Shown here piece by piece: positions 32,440 to 45,000 of a stretch of 64,000 nucleotides of DNA (position 1 is the first letter of the stretch; each line of letters starts with the position of its first letter). The position numbers and the translations under genes were made by a program. Origin of the DNA: Saccharum officinarum (taxonomy: Eukaryota > Streptophyta > Magnoliopsida > Poales > Poaceae). Below the pieces are notes generated by a model, which did not search any database, had not been told where the DNA came from, and worked only from the letters and a program-made list of their open reading frames with translations. The DNA lies in the NCBI GenBank assembly GCA_020631735.1, contig CM036179.1, positions 25,349,063 through 25,413,062 on the forward strand, in the 5' to 3' direction.

Positions 32440-33550
32440 TTAAACACCCTTCGTGGTATCAAGCGGCCAAACCTTGTCCACATAACAAGACTGATAGATA
32501 TCATCAACTGCAGACCTTGTCTTAATGTTCTGCACACGGTAAAAACTCATAATTTCACCACTGACTCTGAAAGAACGACCAGCCATCAACTAAGCCTCCT
32601 GAGCGTCACGAACCAACACATAGACAGTCCCATTCATAGAATCCAAAGCATACTTCAACTTTGGCAGAGAGGACGCACCACGGTTCTGTCGAACAACACG
32701 AGCTACCAGCTTCACCTTATCTCCATTTTCCAAATCCTCTGCAGCAAGAAGTCTGTCTTGAACTCTAAAAAATAAATCCAGATGCTGAACAACAAACAAT
32801 GAAACAATTTTATTGTCCACTGTTTTAACAGGGCGATCTCCCTAAAAAGAGAGAAAAAACAACTATATCATTTACATGAAACATCATAATTAAGCTTTAA
32901 TATCGAAGCAAAACGATACAAGGGAGAAAAAACAATACATGTAGATTAAAATTACAATTAACAAATTCAAATGTTACACCCTACACTATAATGTGGTGCA
33001 CCCATTTGCTTAGCAGCACGAGCAACAATGAAGAAGGTAATAGATTCTAATACGATAATTCTCAAAGTGAGCAGAATAAAACAAAAATATAAACTAGACA
33101 TAGGACAATACAATAAGAACTTAAAATAACCAAACAAGGGAGATAAGATAACCAAACAATACATACCCTAATGCGAATATCCATATCAAGGAAATCTCTT
33201 CTTGAATTTTTCTCTCAACAATACTCTTCACTTGAAAGAAGGTAACAGATTCTTTAGCAACATGATAATAGAAACAACACTTCTCAACAGCTAGACCATC
33301 GAGATGAACAAGACAATAAACAGTCTCATCAGCCTCATCATAGCAAAACTTAAAATTTTTGACAAAAGCTAAGGCACCCATTTGCTTAGCAGCACGAGCA
33401 ACAATGATAACTTTATCTTCATTGGTTTTCCACTTCATCAAATTTCTAGCAGCCATCAAATGATCTTGCTCACCAACTTTAAGATCTAGAAATTCCATAA
33501 CATAATAAGACACCTTCCTGTTCTCATAAGTGAAGACACAACGCTTCTTT
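32440..33550 (-). pseudogene. Two related exons of an unidentified RING-associated protein family
   Basis: Exon A (33550-33169) and exon B (32842-32440) both end or start at plausible splice sites (B follows TTTTTAG; A ends before GTATGT). They share a module: A has EQDHLMAARNL...DKVIIVARAAKQMGA followed by a YDEADETVYCLV stretch, and B has VQDRLLAAEDL...DKVKLVARVVRQNRG followed by LDSMNGTVYVLV. Exon B has an in-frame TAG after DAQEA and continues GRSFRVSG and VDDIYQ. I associate these modules with the N-terminal half of a grass RING-H2 protein family, from memory and not checked. Between the exons, 32990-33055 fuses two pieces of exon A (ESITFF joined to IVARAAKQMGA), a small rearrangement. 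Confidence 0.5.
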
Positions 33551-34180
33551 TTTTTAAAAAAAAGGATACATAGATAAGAGCAATGACCAATTAAAAACAA
33601 AATAGAAAAAAGAAAACTATTAAAAACAAATAGAAAACATACTTCCACAACGACCATGGTGATGAAAACCTATAAAAACAAAAAAAATATATACAATTAT
33701 AATAGATATATAATAACTTAATAGAAACAATGCAGCAAAAGAAATGATACTCAATATATAATAAAGATAACATATAGATATAAAATGAACTAAAACTTAA
33801 CTGATAACTAACATGAACTTAAAAAAATAAAAATATATGACCTACAAACCTGGAATGGTAAGAACAAAAAGAAAAAAAGAGTGAACAAAACAATGAACTG
33901 ATAACAATTCTAAACCTGAAAAATTATTGAAACAATATTAATATACATATGGCCACAGCCATACTAAACCTTAAACTTAAATTAAAGCTGAAAACCTAGA
34001 TTTATATTTTGATTCAAGGAACTGAACCTCATCTTTAATGACTTTTTCAAGTTCTAAGATTTTCTACATAACTCAACCTAAACTTCAACTGAAAATAGAA
34101 ACTATAGAGAACTGATATCCTTCTTCTACTGTTGACCACTAAAATAAAAACACTATAAAGGAATTAGCAGGATACTATAC
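33551..34180. other. AT-rich, intron-like
   Basis: A short upstream coding-like piece (ITMVVVEV, about 33650-33670) ends at a GTATGT donor and could be the exon before exon A. The rest is A/T-rich with no other signal. Confidence 0.35.
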
Positions 34181-34531
34181 CTAGGGCTCCTCCACAACAT
34201 TGTCAACATCCAAGCTAGGATGAGGACAACGATAAATGGGACAACTATTGCTGCGCACAAGCTACTCATACAGATAGTCCTTATGGAAAACATGCAAATA
34301 GGGCATGGCCCGAAGCTCTTTGCTAGTTGCTTCGACGTCTTCAGTTTGCTCCGCATAAGGCATCGAACAGATGGCGCATTCATCGCGCAAGTTGACCATC
34401 GGTCATAAATCTTGATGAGGTTGGGCTAGGGATTGTGGAGGAGGAGCAGATGGTGAACTAAAACGATGCAACCAGATGCGGCTGTTCGTATAAGGGCCTC
34501 GCCTCTGACGCGTGTTACGCCCTTCTTCCAT
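34181..34531 (-). pseudogene. RING-H2 finger protein fragment with ruined zinc ligands
   Basis: One frame runs from ATG 34531 to TAG 34181 (117 codons) with a TGA near 34406 and a TAG near 34259. It reads MEEGRNTRQRRG..., then DECAICSMPY, then LRAMPYLHVFHKDYLYE, a stop, then LVRSNSCPIYR. This aligns with the RING-H2 pattern C-x2-C...C-x-H-x2-H-x2-C...C-x2-C of E3 ubiquitin ligases, but three ligand cysteines are Tyr and the usual Trp of the YEWL segment is a stop. Every one of these is explained by a single G to A change on the coding strand. The neighbouring exons at 32440-33550 may come from the same family. A functional ligase is excluded. Confidence 0.75.
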
Positions 34532-35313
34532 CAAAATGAAAAAATTTAAAAACAAAAGTGAAACCTAAACTTAGTACTTAAGAATGAACTAACAAAATCT
34601 GAACCTGAACATAAAGAACACTAAAAAAAAGAGAAACCTAAACCTAAAGTGATAACTAAACTTAATTAAGAATACACCTTAACCTAAATCTAATCTGAAA
34701 TAAAAACTCAACCACATCAGGTTCTCTGCTCACAAACAAAGACTGAATAATGATCTTTCTCAATGAAACTAAATAGCATAGATTTCAGAGAATCTATTTC
34801 AAAAAGGATTCAACTAAACACAACATGACTTGCAAAAATTCTGATGACCACTCCGAAACCAAAACAGGATTGAAACTAAAAATACTAGTTATCGACACAT
34901 GCATAATAGAAAAAATTCATTCCAAAACAAACTAAATAAAAAATTATAATTTATTACATGGTACCAGCAAATAACTAGGTAAACAAATCATACACTCGTG
35001 ATGAATTTACATGACAATTCAATACATATTACACCTACTAGTATAATATAAAAATTCAACAAGAAGAATGTAAGAAGGGATCAAAATTACTGTCATGCTG
35101 ACTAGAATGACAAATGCAGGGTCCATATCCAACATATACCTCTTTACATTTTGGAGACATCAACACAGAGGTAAACACACAAAATGAAACAAGACAACTT
35201 CGATTCAACAAGACTTGCCAAACTTGACAAAACAAACAAAAGAAATGCCACTGCTACTAATACTGAACTGCAGCTAGTTACACTCAATTAATAAAAGCAC
35301 TAAGACAACAACT
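34532..35313. other. AT-rich region with part of a dispersed duplication
   Basis: No gene. Bases 34957-35185 are a diverged copy of 47598-47822 in the same orientation. The segment was contiguous with 45370 onward before the young retrotransposon inserted. Confidence 0.6.
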
Positions 35314-35318
35314 GCATA

Positions 35319-38300
35319 TGTCACACCCGGTTTTAAGGACAAAACCAGACATACACTATATGTGAAATAAAGACGACAAATCTCACATATAGCCACAGAT
35401 AAGTGTAATATCAAAAGACAAATGCTTAATACACATAACTCAATAGTATAAAGTATACCTTAAAGAATAACACAGCGGAAAGACAACTCTGAACACCGGG
35501 TGCAACCTTCACTCCAGGATCAAACTAACTGGTTGATCACAAGCCTAACAATTCCAGAATCTAACAGTCTGGTACCCTTCCTGAGATGTGGGGAAATAGC
35601 AAGAGTGAGTCCATGTCGAACTCAACAAATATAACATGGGGTTCATGAAGCTCAAAAGTTTGACACGGGTTTACTGCAATAGCTTTTAGTGAGTCATCTT
35701 TTTAGCAGTTGAGTAGCAACAAGGTTAACATAATCCCAAATAACCTCATGATCATGTAAACGAGAATAATGTATAGCAAGAAACAATAATCATTAGTGAA
35801 CATCAATATCATCAGTATTATCATTATCATCAGTGTTCATCATTTATTCTGTAAGGGTCCAAGGCCACTCGTGACCGTGAGCACGGCTGTTATAACAGTT
35901 TTACACTCTGCAGAGGTTGTACACTTTCACTGTGAGTCGTGATTACCCATATGCCCGAGGCGGCCAATCCCCAAAACACTCCCAAGGTGAGCAGGCAGGG
36001 TTCACTATGAAGCCTTTCAAAGGTTCGTCTAACAAGTTAGGGCCGCTAGGTTTCCGAAGTCAGTCCGTGTGATACACCACGCAGGGATCCACAGTCTGCT
36101 TCACCCCATTTGCGCCACAAGGGTAACCTCTAACAAGCTAGAAAAGGTCCTCATACTTGACTAAAGCCAGAGCCATATAGCCCTCACAGTTGTACTGTAA
36201 GTCCCGGATGTTCGCTTACAGATAAGTCCTTAAGGAGAGAAACTAGAGCACCATAGAAACAACCAAATATGCTCTAGCCCTCTTGAGCCATATTGCTTTA
36301 AAGCATCTTTTAAACGTATTGCATATATCATTAGTCAAGTTACAGATCATGATTATTCAAAAAGAGCACTAGCATCACTACCCAATGCAATGTCCCATAG
36401 GTGTCAAGGTACAAGATACAAAAGCTAGGATATCCTTAGTGGTAACAAGGTAGACACATGCACATGAATTAAGTATATTAAAGGTGAATAGGAAACGAGG
36501 ATAATCCCATGCTATACTTGCCTTAAACACCGATCCTTCGGTAAGCTTTAAATCTTCAACGTTCTTCTTCTTCTTCTTGATAACCACGTATATCTCACCG
36601 ACTGGACGAAATCATAAATCACCACACACGCATCCATACAATCATACACGAAGCAAACAATAGATCTAAATTAGAACAATACACCAAACATAAAATTAAG
36701 ATGAAAAGTTTGTAGAACGAATCTACGTCTCTCTACGAACACACAGACGCGAAAAACACACTAATCAGAGCTACGGTTGAAAAGATACATCTACCGAAAG
36801 ATTTGCTCATAGGAGAAAATATAAAACTATTAGCTTCATGTGTTTTAATTATATAATAACATATATAAGATATTTTATAGATACTATATATGGAATTAAG
36901 TCAAATTTAGATTCAAATTATAAAACTAAAGTAAAACAAATCATATTTTATTTACAAAACCCAGTTACATAATTATTAATCAAGATATGATTTAAACAAT
37001 AAAATTTCAGAATTAGTAATATGGTAAACACTGTCACTAACGCGTAGATCTCGTTGCTATGAATCTAACGCAACTCGAATGAGCTAAAACGGATCTAAAA
37101 CGTAGAAGATATTATTTAAACAAGATCTACTTTATTAAAGTAATAGATTAAATCTCACATCGGAACTTAAAAATAGAAAACCTAACCAACAGTAACACTA
37201 ATAGTATAACAAGTTTGTAAAACTCTTCTACACGTTACTACGATCACATAGACATAAAGATCACGAAATTTGGATTTAAAACATAAAAGTTATGAGTTTT
37301 CTAAGATTTCCTATAGATAAATAATTACTTTAATATAAACTTGAAAATAAATTATCTCAAACCTACTGTACATTTCTATCATCATGTAGAGCTCGCAAAT
37401 ACGAATCTAACGCAATTTGAATGGATCAAATCGGAGTTAAAACGGATAATTTATAACTAAAACAAACTCAGTGGCAAAACTGTAAATATCAGAGAGCGTA
37501 TTTTTCAATTACCGAAACGAATTACGTTTTCAATTAATCAAAACGTATTTTCGGAAGTTACGCGATCAAAATACGCTTTACGGAAAAGAAAACGTAAACC
37601 GGGAATACGCTTTGGACTGCGGGTTAAGAACTTAAAATTTACAGGGTCTCTTTAGCAAATGTTACAGCCGAACGGGTATCGTGTATTATCAGCCGTTGGA
37701 TTTGAAATAGATGGCTCAGATCTAATCGGGGAAGAGAGAGAGGGAAGACGCCGGCGGCCACAGGAACCCGACGGTGGCGCCATGGCCGGAAACAACCCGA
37801 GCTCGCCGGAGCTTGAGAAGACGGCCCTACCGAGCACCAATCGCCAAACCGAAAGCACCAAAAGAAAGAGCGCATCATCGCGACCTTACCTCGTGCGAGA
37901 ACGAAGCCGGAGAGCAACCGGAGAGCGGCGGCTAGCTCGGCAAGGCGGCGGTGGAGGCGGAGCTTCGACTGTGGCGCGTCGAGACGACAAGAGCGGCTCC
38001 AAAAGGATGGGATGGGGCGGAATAGTGCAGGGGTCCCGTTTTTATAGCCCGGAGGCGCGAGGAAACAAGGAAAGTGCGGAGATTTGCGGCGGATTCGGAT
38101 CAGAGAAGGAGGAAGGCGGCGGTGTTCGTTTTTGGAAAGCGCCGGAGGAAGGAGAAGGAAAGTGGAAGGAGACGCTGACAGGTGGGTCCCAAATGTCGGC
38201 GACTCGAAGGGGGAACGGCCGCGCGCTGGCTTGGCGGGCCGCGGTGGCTGGGCTTGGCCCACGCGGGAGAAAGCGGGCGCGGGGAGGTAAGCGGGCCGCG

Positions 38301-38596
38301 GCAAGGCAGGCTGAGACGGGCCGAAATCCGGAATAAGCCGACTTTTCTTTTCTTTTTCTTTTTCCAATTTTTCAAAGCAAATTTTCAAAGGATTTTCAAA
38401 TCCAAATTTGAATTTAAATCAAACCACTCATCTCAAAAATTTAAATGCAACAGCATGAGTGCACAAACATGTTTCTACTCTTATATTTGATTTTAAATTT
38501 ATAAAAATTATTCTTATTCTAAATTTGCATGCTCACAAAAATATAAAAATCATATTTTTCCTATTTTTCTTCTTTTCAAATTTTTAGGGTGTTACA
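35319..38596 (-). repeat. 3' LTR of the young element
   Basis: 3278 bases. The GC-rich block at 37660-38340 is the transcript leader region and is open in several frames (including a 249-codon minus frame). That is composition plus promoter-proximal sequence, not evidence of a host gene. Confidence 0.93.
38040..38046 (-). promoter_or_regulatory. LTR TATA box (copy in 3' LTR; partner at 44808-44814)
   Basis: On the minus strand GGGCTATAAAAACGGG sits in a GC-rich context at the expected U3/R boundary. The identical copy in the 5' LTR at 44808-44814 would drive the element RNA; this one would read out leftward. Confidence 0.6.
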
Positions 38597-38597
38597 A

Positions 38598-38616
38598 TTC
38601 TACCCCCCTTAAGATG
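38598..38616 (-). other. Polypurine tract of the young element
   Basis: Minus-strand AAGGGGGGTAGAA directly precedes the 3' LTR start and serves as the plus-strand cDNA primer site. Confidence 0.75.
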
Positions 38617-38752
38617 AATCTCGTCCCGAGATTCGGAAGATGATGACAAAAGAGATAATGACACTTTGTCTTTATTTGATCCTCATTTTCCAAATTACTC
38701 TTTTCGCTCAGAGTCATGAGACAATTTCTCATATCCCGACTGACTAATCTGC

Positions 38753-39538
38753 CTAAACATAATCATCTCTCCTATTGAGCTCCTCCAAAGTTATTTGTTC
38801 CTCTGCTATAACTTCAGTAAACTCATGGTCCACTTTGCTATCCTTGGTGTACCTATCTTCTAATTGATCATTCTCGTCTCCCTCAGGTAAAAGTCGACCA
38901 CCTTGATACTCAATTCTTTTCCCTGACGGTGTTGTTAAGAGCATTGTGCACCGAGTACCATGAATCACTCCTTTGTGTGCACAGAGCCATCCATTACCAA
39001 GAACCACGCGAATTTTAAGTGACTTCAGCACAATGAGTGTCGCGGTGAATTTTTCCTTGTTTATGACAAGACTGACATTCGGGCATATCTGATCTGCCTG
39101 CATTTCTCCCACTGGGGTTTGAACTAGCAAAGGCCTCCTCATTGGACACTTCACCATCTTGCACGTCTCTACCATGTCGGCGGAAATGAAAGAATGCGAA
39201 GCACTAGAGTCAAATAAAGCAAAAACTTGTACTGAGCTTACTTGAATATAACCTCCCACTACTTTGGTAACTCCATGAATTTTATCCATATCCACATTGC
39301 TCAGTCTTCCATTGACATAGTTTTGCTGCGCTTTGCTTCCTTGAGCAGGCTTCTTATGGGCTTTCCTTTTTCGCTTTCGTTGTTGTGGATTCTGACTTAG
39401 TTCACTCCCAACTTGCTCTTCAACATTGTTGTTTTGATAGTGCTCAGCTTCATCATACCCATAACATCCTTCAATGGCAGAAACATCAGTCTTTTCCCAC
39501 ATATCAGTGCGAGACGTCATATAGGGCTCCTGAGTCAT
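38753..39538 (-). CDS. Retropepsin-like domain protein 2 of the young element (active-site Gly lost)
   Basis: Open frame of 261 codons. Residues ~50-65 are lysine/arginine-rich (QRKRKRKAHKKPAQ). The aspartic-protease-like domain then starts near VVGGYIQVSSVQVFALFD and has DSSASHSFIS where active enzymes have D-S/T-G-A. The fold's usual later motifs are recognisable (QICPNVSLVI, VVLGNGWLCAHKGVI, the last normally ILGxDWL, here GNGW, so a second key Asp is also lost). The tail is acidic. Retropepsins cut the Gag-Pol precursor; this one should be inactive as a protease. It may be unexpressed, or kept as a structural passenger. Confidence 0.7.
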   Translation of the reverse strand: MTQEPYMTSRTDMWEKTDVSAIEGCYGYDEAEHYQNNNVEEQVGSELSQNPQQRKRKRKAHKKPAQGSKAQQNYVNGRLSNVDMDKIHGVTKVVGGYIQVSSVQVFALFDSSASHSFISADMVETCKMVKCPMRRPLLVQTPVGEMQADQICPNVSLVINKEKFTATLIVLKSLKIRVVLGNGWLCAHKGVIHGTRCTMLLTTPSGKRIEYQGGRLLPEGDENDQLEDRYTKDSKVDHEFTEVIAEEQITLEELNRRDDYV

Positions 39539-40685
39539 GAGACACTACACTTCCTGTCATCAAGTGACCAATATCAGCAACACGAGCAAGTATAGATGAT
39601 CATAATCATGAACTATCCAAAAGGACAACTCTTGTCTCCATGGACCCAAAATTATCAACCTTGTTCACAGAACATTTTTGCTCAAGAGTGGCAACTCAAT
39701 CATGGAGACTAACCAATACTTCCAACTAAAGAGTTCAATCTTAATAATCCTTCTTTACATTGGCTACCCCCCTTAAAATAAGGTACACCAAATAGGGTAG
39801 CTTTGAACCCTTTTCTAGATGAGCTACTTAGCATAAAAGTGTTCTGACATCCCAATAATACTCTTGTGTATGGGTAAAAACAAGAAATCTGAAATTTCTC
39901 ACGAGCAGAAAATCAGCAGTGCAGTAAAACAGCTGTAACTCTCATTCTGTTAATCCAATGAAACTGTAGTTTATACCGATGGAAAACTTATAAAATTCTC
40001 TGCAACTTTCTTATAGAACACACTTCCAGATTCTGTAGTTAACTTGGTCGAAAACAGCACATAACAGATTCTGTTCCAGGTTTCAGACAGCACAGTTGCA
40101 TCGTCTTGTGATTTTTGTATCTCCCAATCCAAAATAGCTATGAGGGTAGTTCTTGCATTTAGAGAGAGATGTTGAAGTCCACTCTTGTCCAGAATTTTCT
40201 CATGATTTTTGGTCTTTCAAGAACAGAGATATAAGTTGATAAAGACAGGCTGCTCCGAAAGACAAGATATAGAAAACAGGAGATAAACAAAACCCAACTA
40301 TTTATTTCATTAATCCTTATACCTTATACATATAAACTAAATGAAATCATGGTCAAAGCCCACGAGATCATTCCACTCATTACAAAATTCCAACTCAAGC
40401 ATAAACATAAGCACAAAACAACTAAACACTTAAATGTTCATTAGCCACACATTAAGACGACTCAACTTGGCTACTAACGGTTTTATTACACGGGACATAA
40501 CTCCTATTCCTTAAACATGGTGTGATTGTATCAGCATCCAGAGTAGATAACGTCTCTTACATTCCTTATTGCTTTATATGGACATCTGAATCTCTGCATC
40601 TACCATTCTTATAACTCATACCTTAAGATGGGTCAACCTGGTATCCCTCCGGTGTAGATTTAATACCCTCATACTCAATCCTTTC
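39539..40685. other. Non-coding spacer of the young element
   Basis: AT-rich sequence between the two protease-like domains, including a stretch (39890-40270) of degenerate TTCTGT and TTGTC words. No open frame of note. Confidence 0.5.
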
Positions 40686-41069
40686 TCATGAAAGTGTAGT
40701 TAGAAACACTGAACATTGGGCATACTCAATCACTCCTTTACAAGTAGATAACCAGTCTATTCCAAGGATAACATCAATGCCCATTAATTCCAAAACAATG
40801 AGGTTTACCTTAAAATTTACCCCCTTTATGTCAAGACTAACTTTTGGGCATATGCGGTCTGCCTTTATTTCGCCTCTTGGAGTTTTAATCATCACTGTTT
40901 TCCCCCTTGGAAGCATAAGTATGTTATGATCTTTTACATATTGTCTAGATATGAACGAATGTGAGGCACTGGGGTCAAACAAAACCTTGGCATTTCCTGA
41001 ACTTACGGGAATTGATCCAAACACGACCTCCTTAGCTCCGGGAATGGTGGAAATATCCACATGTTTCAA
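40686..41069 (-). pseudogene. Retropepsin-like domain 1 of the young element
   Basis: Reads KHVDISTIPGAKEVVFGSIP, then VLFDPSASHSFIS, then ICPKVSLDIKGVNFKVNLIV and VILGIDWLSTCKGVI. The D-S-G triad of retropepsins is D-P-S here, while the later ILGIDWL motif is intact. It is about 30% similar by eye to domain 2, so the two are not a recent duplication. It is in line behind the gag zinc knuckle, as in normal gypsy gag-pol order. Confidence 0.75.
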
Positions 41070-41892
41070 CCTTCCATGATTGTAATTTCTCTTTTAATTT
41101 ATTTCCCTGCACATGCTCCTTTTGGACATCCTGTCCTGGGTCTTGCTGTTGTTGATTCTTCTGTGGGCAAGATTTGACATAATGTCCTTCCTGCTGGCAA
41201 TGATAATACTTTCTCTTAGCTGGATCTTTTGTGATGTCATACTCCAAGGAACTGTTGTTTGGTATGCTGCTATCCTACTGGCCATAAAAGTTCACCTTCG
41301 TCCCTTTGGCTTGTTTCCTAGCTTGTTTGGCCTTTCGGGGTTGATACTCCTTATAGGTAATTGTCCACCCATCTATGACTACTTCATGGGGAGTAGTTTT
41401 AACGGGAGGGGCTTCTAACTCTTCAGGGTTTGGATTTGTTTGACAGGGGATCAGGGCTGCATGTGACAATGTAGTAGAACTCGCTTGCTGATTGCTTTCC
41501 ACAAGTGGTTCTAATGAGATTGCATTTCTCTTCTTGTCCATGTTGATCTCAAAATTTGGATCCACCTTGACTTTCCCCTTATTAGACTCGTTTCGAAGAC
41601 AGGGAAAACCATAATGCTTACAGCAGTGACATTGTTCCTACTCTCCAAATGCCTTATTATCAACATCTTTATCGGATTTCATATTCTTCCAAGCTTCTGC
41701 TACTTGTATCTTCTCTGACCCCTTGGATATGTTGGCTTGACCTTGAGATAAGCATCATTGAGAATTCCCATATTGAGCCATTTCTTCTAGTAATTGGTTT
41801 TGCATCGCTAATGGTTTCTTGTCAAAAGTGAGCAAGAGCGACACAATTCAGTCCTCTTAACCTCTGAAATCCATAGTCTTCTCGTCACGAGC
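41041..41892 (-). pseudogene. Gag fragment with CCHC zinc knuckle, multiple stops
   Basis: From about 41892 (MARDEKTMDFRG then a stop) through KKPLAMQNQLLEEMAQYGNSQ, a frame with DPNFEINMDKK (41565) and, after another stop, the knuckle YYHCQQEGHYVKSCPQK (near 41180), a CX2CX4HX4C-type motif with its first Cys apparently changed to Tyr. No capsid major-homology region is recognisable. It is short and broken although the LTRs are almost identical. Confidence 0.65.
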
Positions 41893-42071
41893 CATCTAAT
41901 AGACAAGGAGAAAAGGTTCAAAATAGAGACAAGGTTTTTATAACAGAACGGGGATAGAATTAAGCATAACTTTGAGAAAATAACAAAGTTAAAGAGAAGC
42001 AAGAAATAGGCAACAATGAGAACATGCTAAACGTCCAGTTCTAACTAGGCTTGCGTCCTACAGTCAGCATT

Positions 42072-42083
42072 GCTCTGATACCA
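42072..42083 (-). other. Primer-binding site (tRNA-iMet type) of the young element
   Basis: Minus-strand TGGTATCAGAGC lies three bases inside the 5' LTR and fixes the element's orientation as leftward. Confidence 0.9.
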
Positions 42084-42086
42084 ATC

Positions 42087-45000
42087 TGTCACACCCGGTT
42101 TTAAGGACAAAACCAGACATACACTATATGTGAAATAAAGACGACAAATCTCACATATAGCCACAGATAAGTGTAATATCAAAAGACAAATGCTTAATAC
42201 ACATAACTCAATAGTATAAAGTATACCTTAAAGAATAACACAGCGGAAAGACAACTCTGAACACCGGGTGCAACCTTCACTCCAGGATCAAACTAACTGG
42301 TTGATCACAAGCCTAACAATTCCAGAATCTAACAGTCTGGTACCCTTCCTGAGATGTGGGGAAATAGCAAGAGTGAGTCCATGTCGAACTCAACAAATAT
42401 AACATGGGGTTCATGAAGCTCAAAAGTTTGACACGGGTTTACTGCAATAGCTTTTAGTGAGTCATCTTTTTAGCAGTTGAGTAGCAACAAGGTTAACATA
42501 ATCCCAAATAACCTCATGATCATGTAAACGAGAATAATGTATAGCAAGAAACAATAATCATTAGTGAACATCAATATCATCAGTATTATCATTATCATCA
42601 GTGTTCATCATTTATTCTGTAAGGGTCCAAGGCCACTCGTGACCGTGAGCACGGCTGTTATAACAGTTTTACACTCTGCAGAGGTTGTACACTTTCACTG
42701 TGAGTCGTGATTACCCATATGCCCGAGGCGGCCAATCCCCAAAATACTCCCAAGGTGAGCAGGCAGGGTTCACTATGAAGCCTTTCAAAGGTTCGTCTAA
42801 CAAGTTAGGGCCGCTAGGTTTCCGAAGTCAGTCCGTGTGATACACCACGCAGGGATCCACAGTCTGCTTCACCCCATTTGCGCCACAAGGGTAACCTCTA
42901 ACAAGCTAGAAAAGGTCCTCATACTTGACTAAAGCCAGAGCCATATAGCCCTCACAGTTGTACTGTAAGTCCCGGATGTTCGCTTACAGATAAGTCCTTA
43001 AGGAGAGAAACTAGAGCACCATAGAAACAACCAAATATGCTCTAGCCCTCTTGAGCCATATTGCTTTAAAGCATCTTTTAAACGTATTGCATATATCATT
43101 AGTCAAGTTACAGATCATGATTATTCAAAAAGAGCACTAGCATCACTACCCAATGCAATGTCCCATAGGTGTCAAGGTACAAGATACAAAAGCTAGGATA
43201 TCCTTAGTGGTAACAAGGTAGACACATGCACATGAATTAAGTATATTAAAGGTGAATAGGAAACAAGGATAATCCCATGCTATACTTGCCTTAAACACCG
43301 ATCCTTCGGTAAGCTTTAAATCTTCAACGTTCTTCTTCTTCTTCTTGATAACCACGTATATCTCACCGACTGGACGAAATCATAAATCACCACACACGCA
43401 TCCATACAATCATACACGAAGCAAACAATAGATCTAAATTAGAACAATACACCAAACATAAAATTAAGATGAAAAGTTTGTAGAACGAATCTACGTCTCT
43501 CTACGAACACACAGACGCGAAAAACACACTAATCAGAGCTACGGTTGAAAAGATACATCTACCGAAAGATTTGCTCATAGGAGAAAATATAAAACTATTA
43601 GCTTCATGTGTTTTAATTATATAATAACATATATAAGATATTTTATAGATACTATATATGGAATTAAGTCAAATTTAGATTCAAATTATAAAACTAAAGT
43701 AAAACAAATCATATTTTATTTACAAAACCCAGTTACATAATTATTAATCAAGATATGATTTAAACAATAAAATTTCAGAATTAGTAATATGGTAAACACT
43801 GTCACTAACGCGTAGATCTCGTTGCTATGAATCTAACGCAACTCGAATGAGCTAAAACGGATCTAAAACGTAGAAGATATTATTTAAACAAGATCTACTT
43901 TATTAAAGTAATAGATTAAATCTCACATCGGAACTTAAAAATAGAAAACCTAACCAACAGTAACACTAATAGTATAACAAGTTTGTAAAACTCTTCTACA
44001 CGTTACTACGATCACATAGACATAAAGATCACGAAATTTGGATTTAAAACATAAAAGTTATGAGTTTTCTAAGATTTTCTATAGATAAATAATTACTTTA
44101 ATATAAACTCGAAAATAAATTATCTCAAACCTACTGTACAGTTCTATCATCATGTAGAGCTCGTAAATACGAATCTAACGCAATTTGAATGGATCAAATC
44201 GGAGTTAAAACGGATAATTTATAACTAAAACAAACTCAGTGGCAAAACTGTAAATATCAGAGAGCGTATTTTTCAATTACCGAAACGAATTACGTTTTCA
44301 ATTAATCAAAACGTATTTTCGGAAGTTACGCGATCAAAATACGCTTTACGGAAAAGAAAACGTAAACCGGGAATACGCTTTGGACTGCGGGTTAAGAACT
44401 TAAAATTTACAGGGTCTCTTTAGCAAATGTTACAGCCGAACGGGTATCGTGTATTATCAGCCGTTGGATTTGAAATAGATGGCTCAGATCTAATCGGGGA
44501 AGAGAGAGAGGGAAGACGCCGGCGGCCACAGGAACCCGACGGTGGCGCCATGGCCGGAAACAACCCGAGCTCGCCGGAGCTTGAGAAGACGGCCCTACCG
44601 AGCACCAATCGCCAAACCGAAAGCACCAAAAGAAAGAGCGCATCATCGCGACCTTGCCTCGTGCGAGAACGAAGCCGGAGAGCAACCGGAGAGCGGCGGC
44701 TAGCTCGGCAAGGCGGCGGTGGAGGCGGAGCTTCGACTGTGGCGCGTCGAGACGACAAGAGCGGCTCCAAAAGGATGGGATGGGGCGGAATAGTGCAGGG
44801 GTCCCGTTTTTATAGCCCGGAGGCGCGAGGAAACAAGGAAAGTGCGGAGATTTGCGGCGGATTCGGATCGGAGAAGGAGGAAGGCGGCGGTGTTCGTTTT
44901 TGGAAAGCGCCGGAGGAAGGAGAAGGAAAGTGGAAGGAGACGCTGACAGGTGGGTCCCACATGTCGGCGACTCGAAGGGGGAACGGCCGCGCGCTGGCTT

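Noticed and set aside
37659..38336. 225-codon plus frame repeated at 44427-45104
   Set aside because: It lies in the GC island of the LTRs and is open on both strands; no domain, and opposite to the element's transcription.
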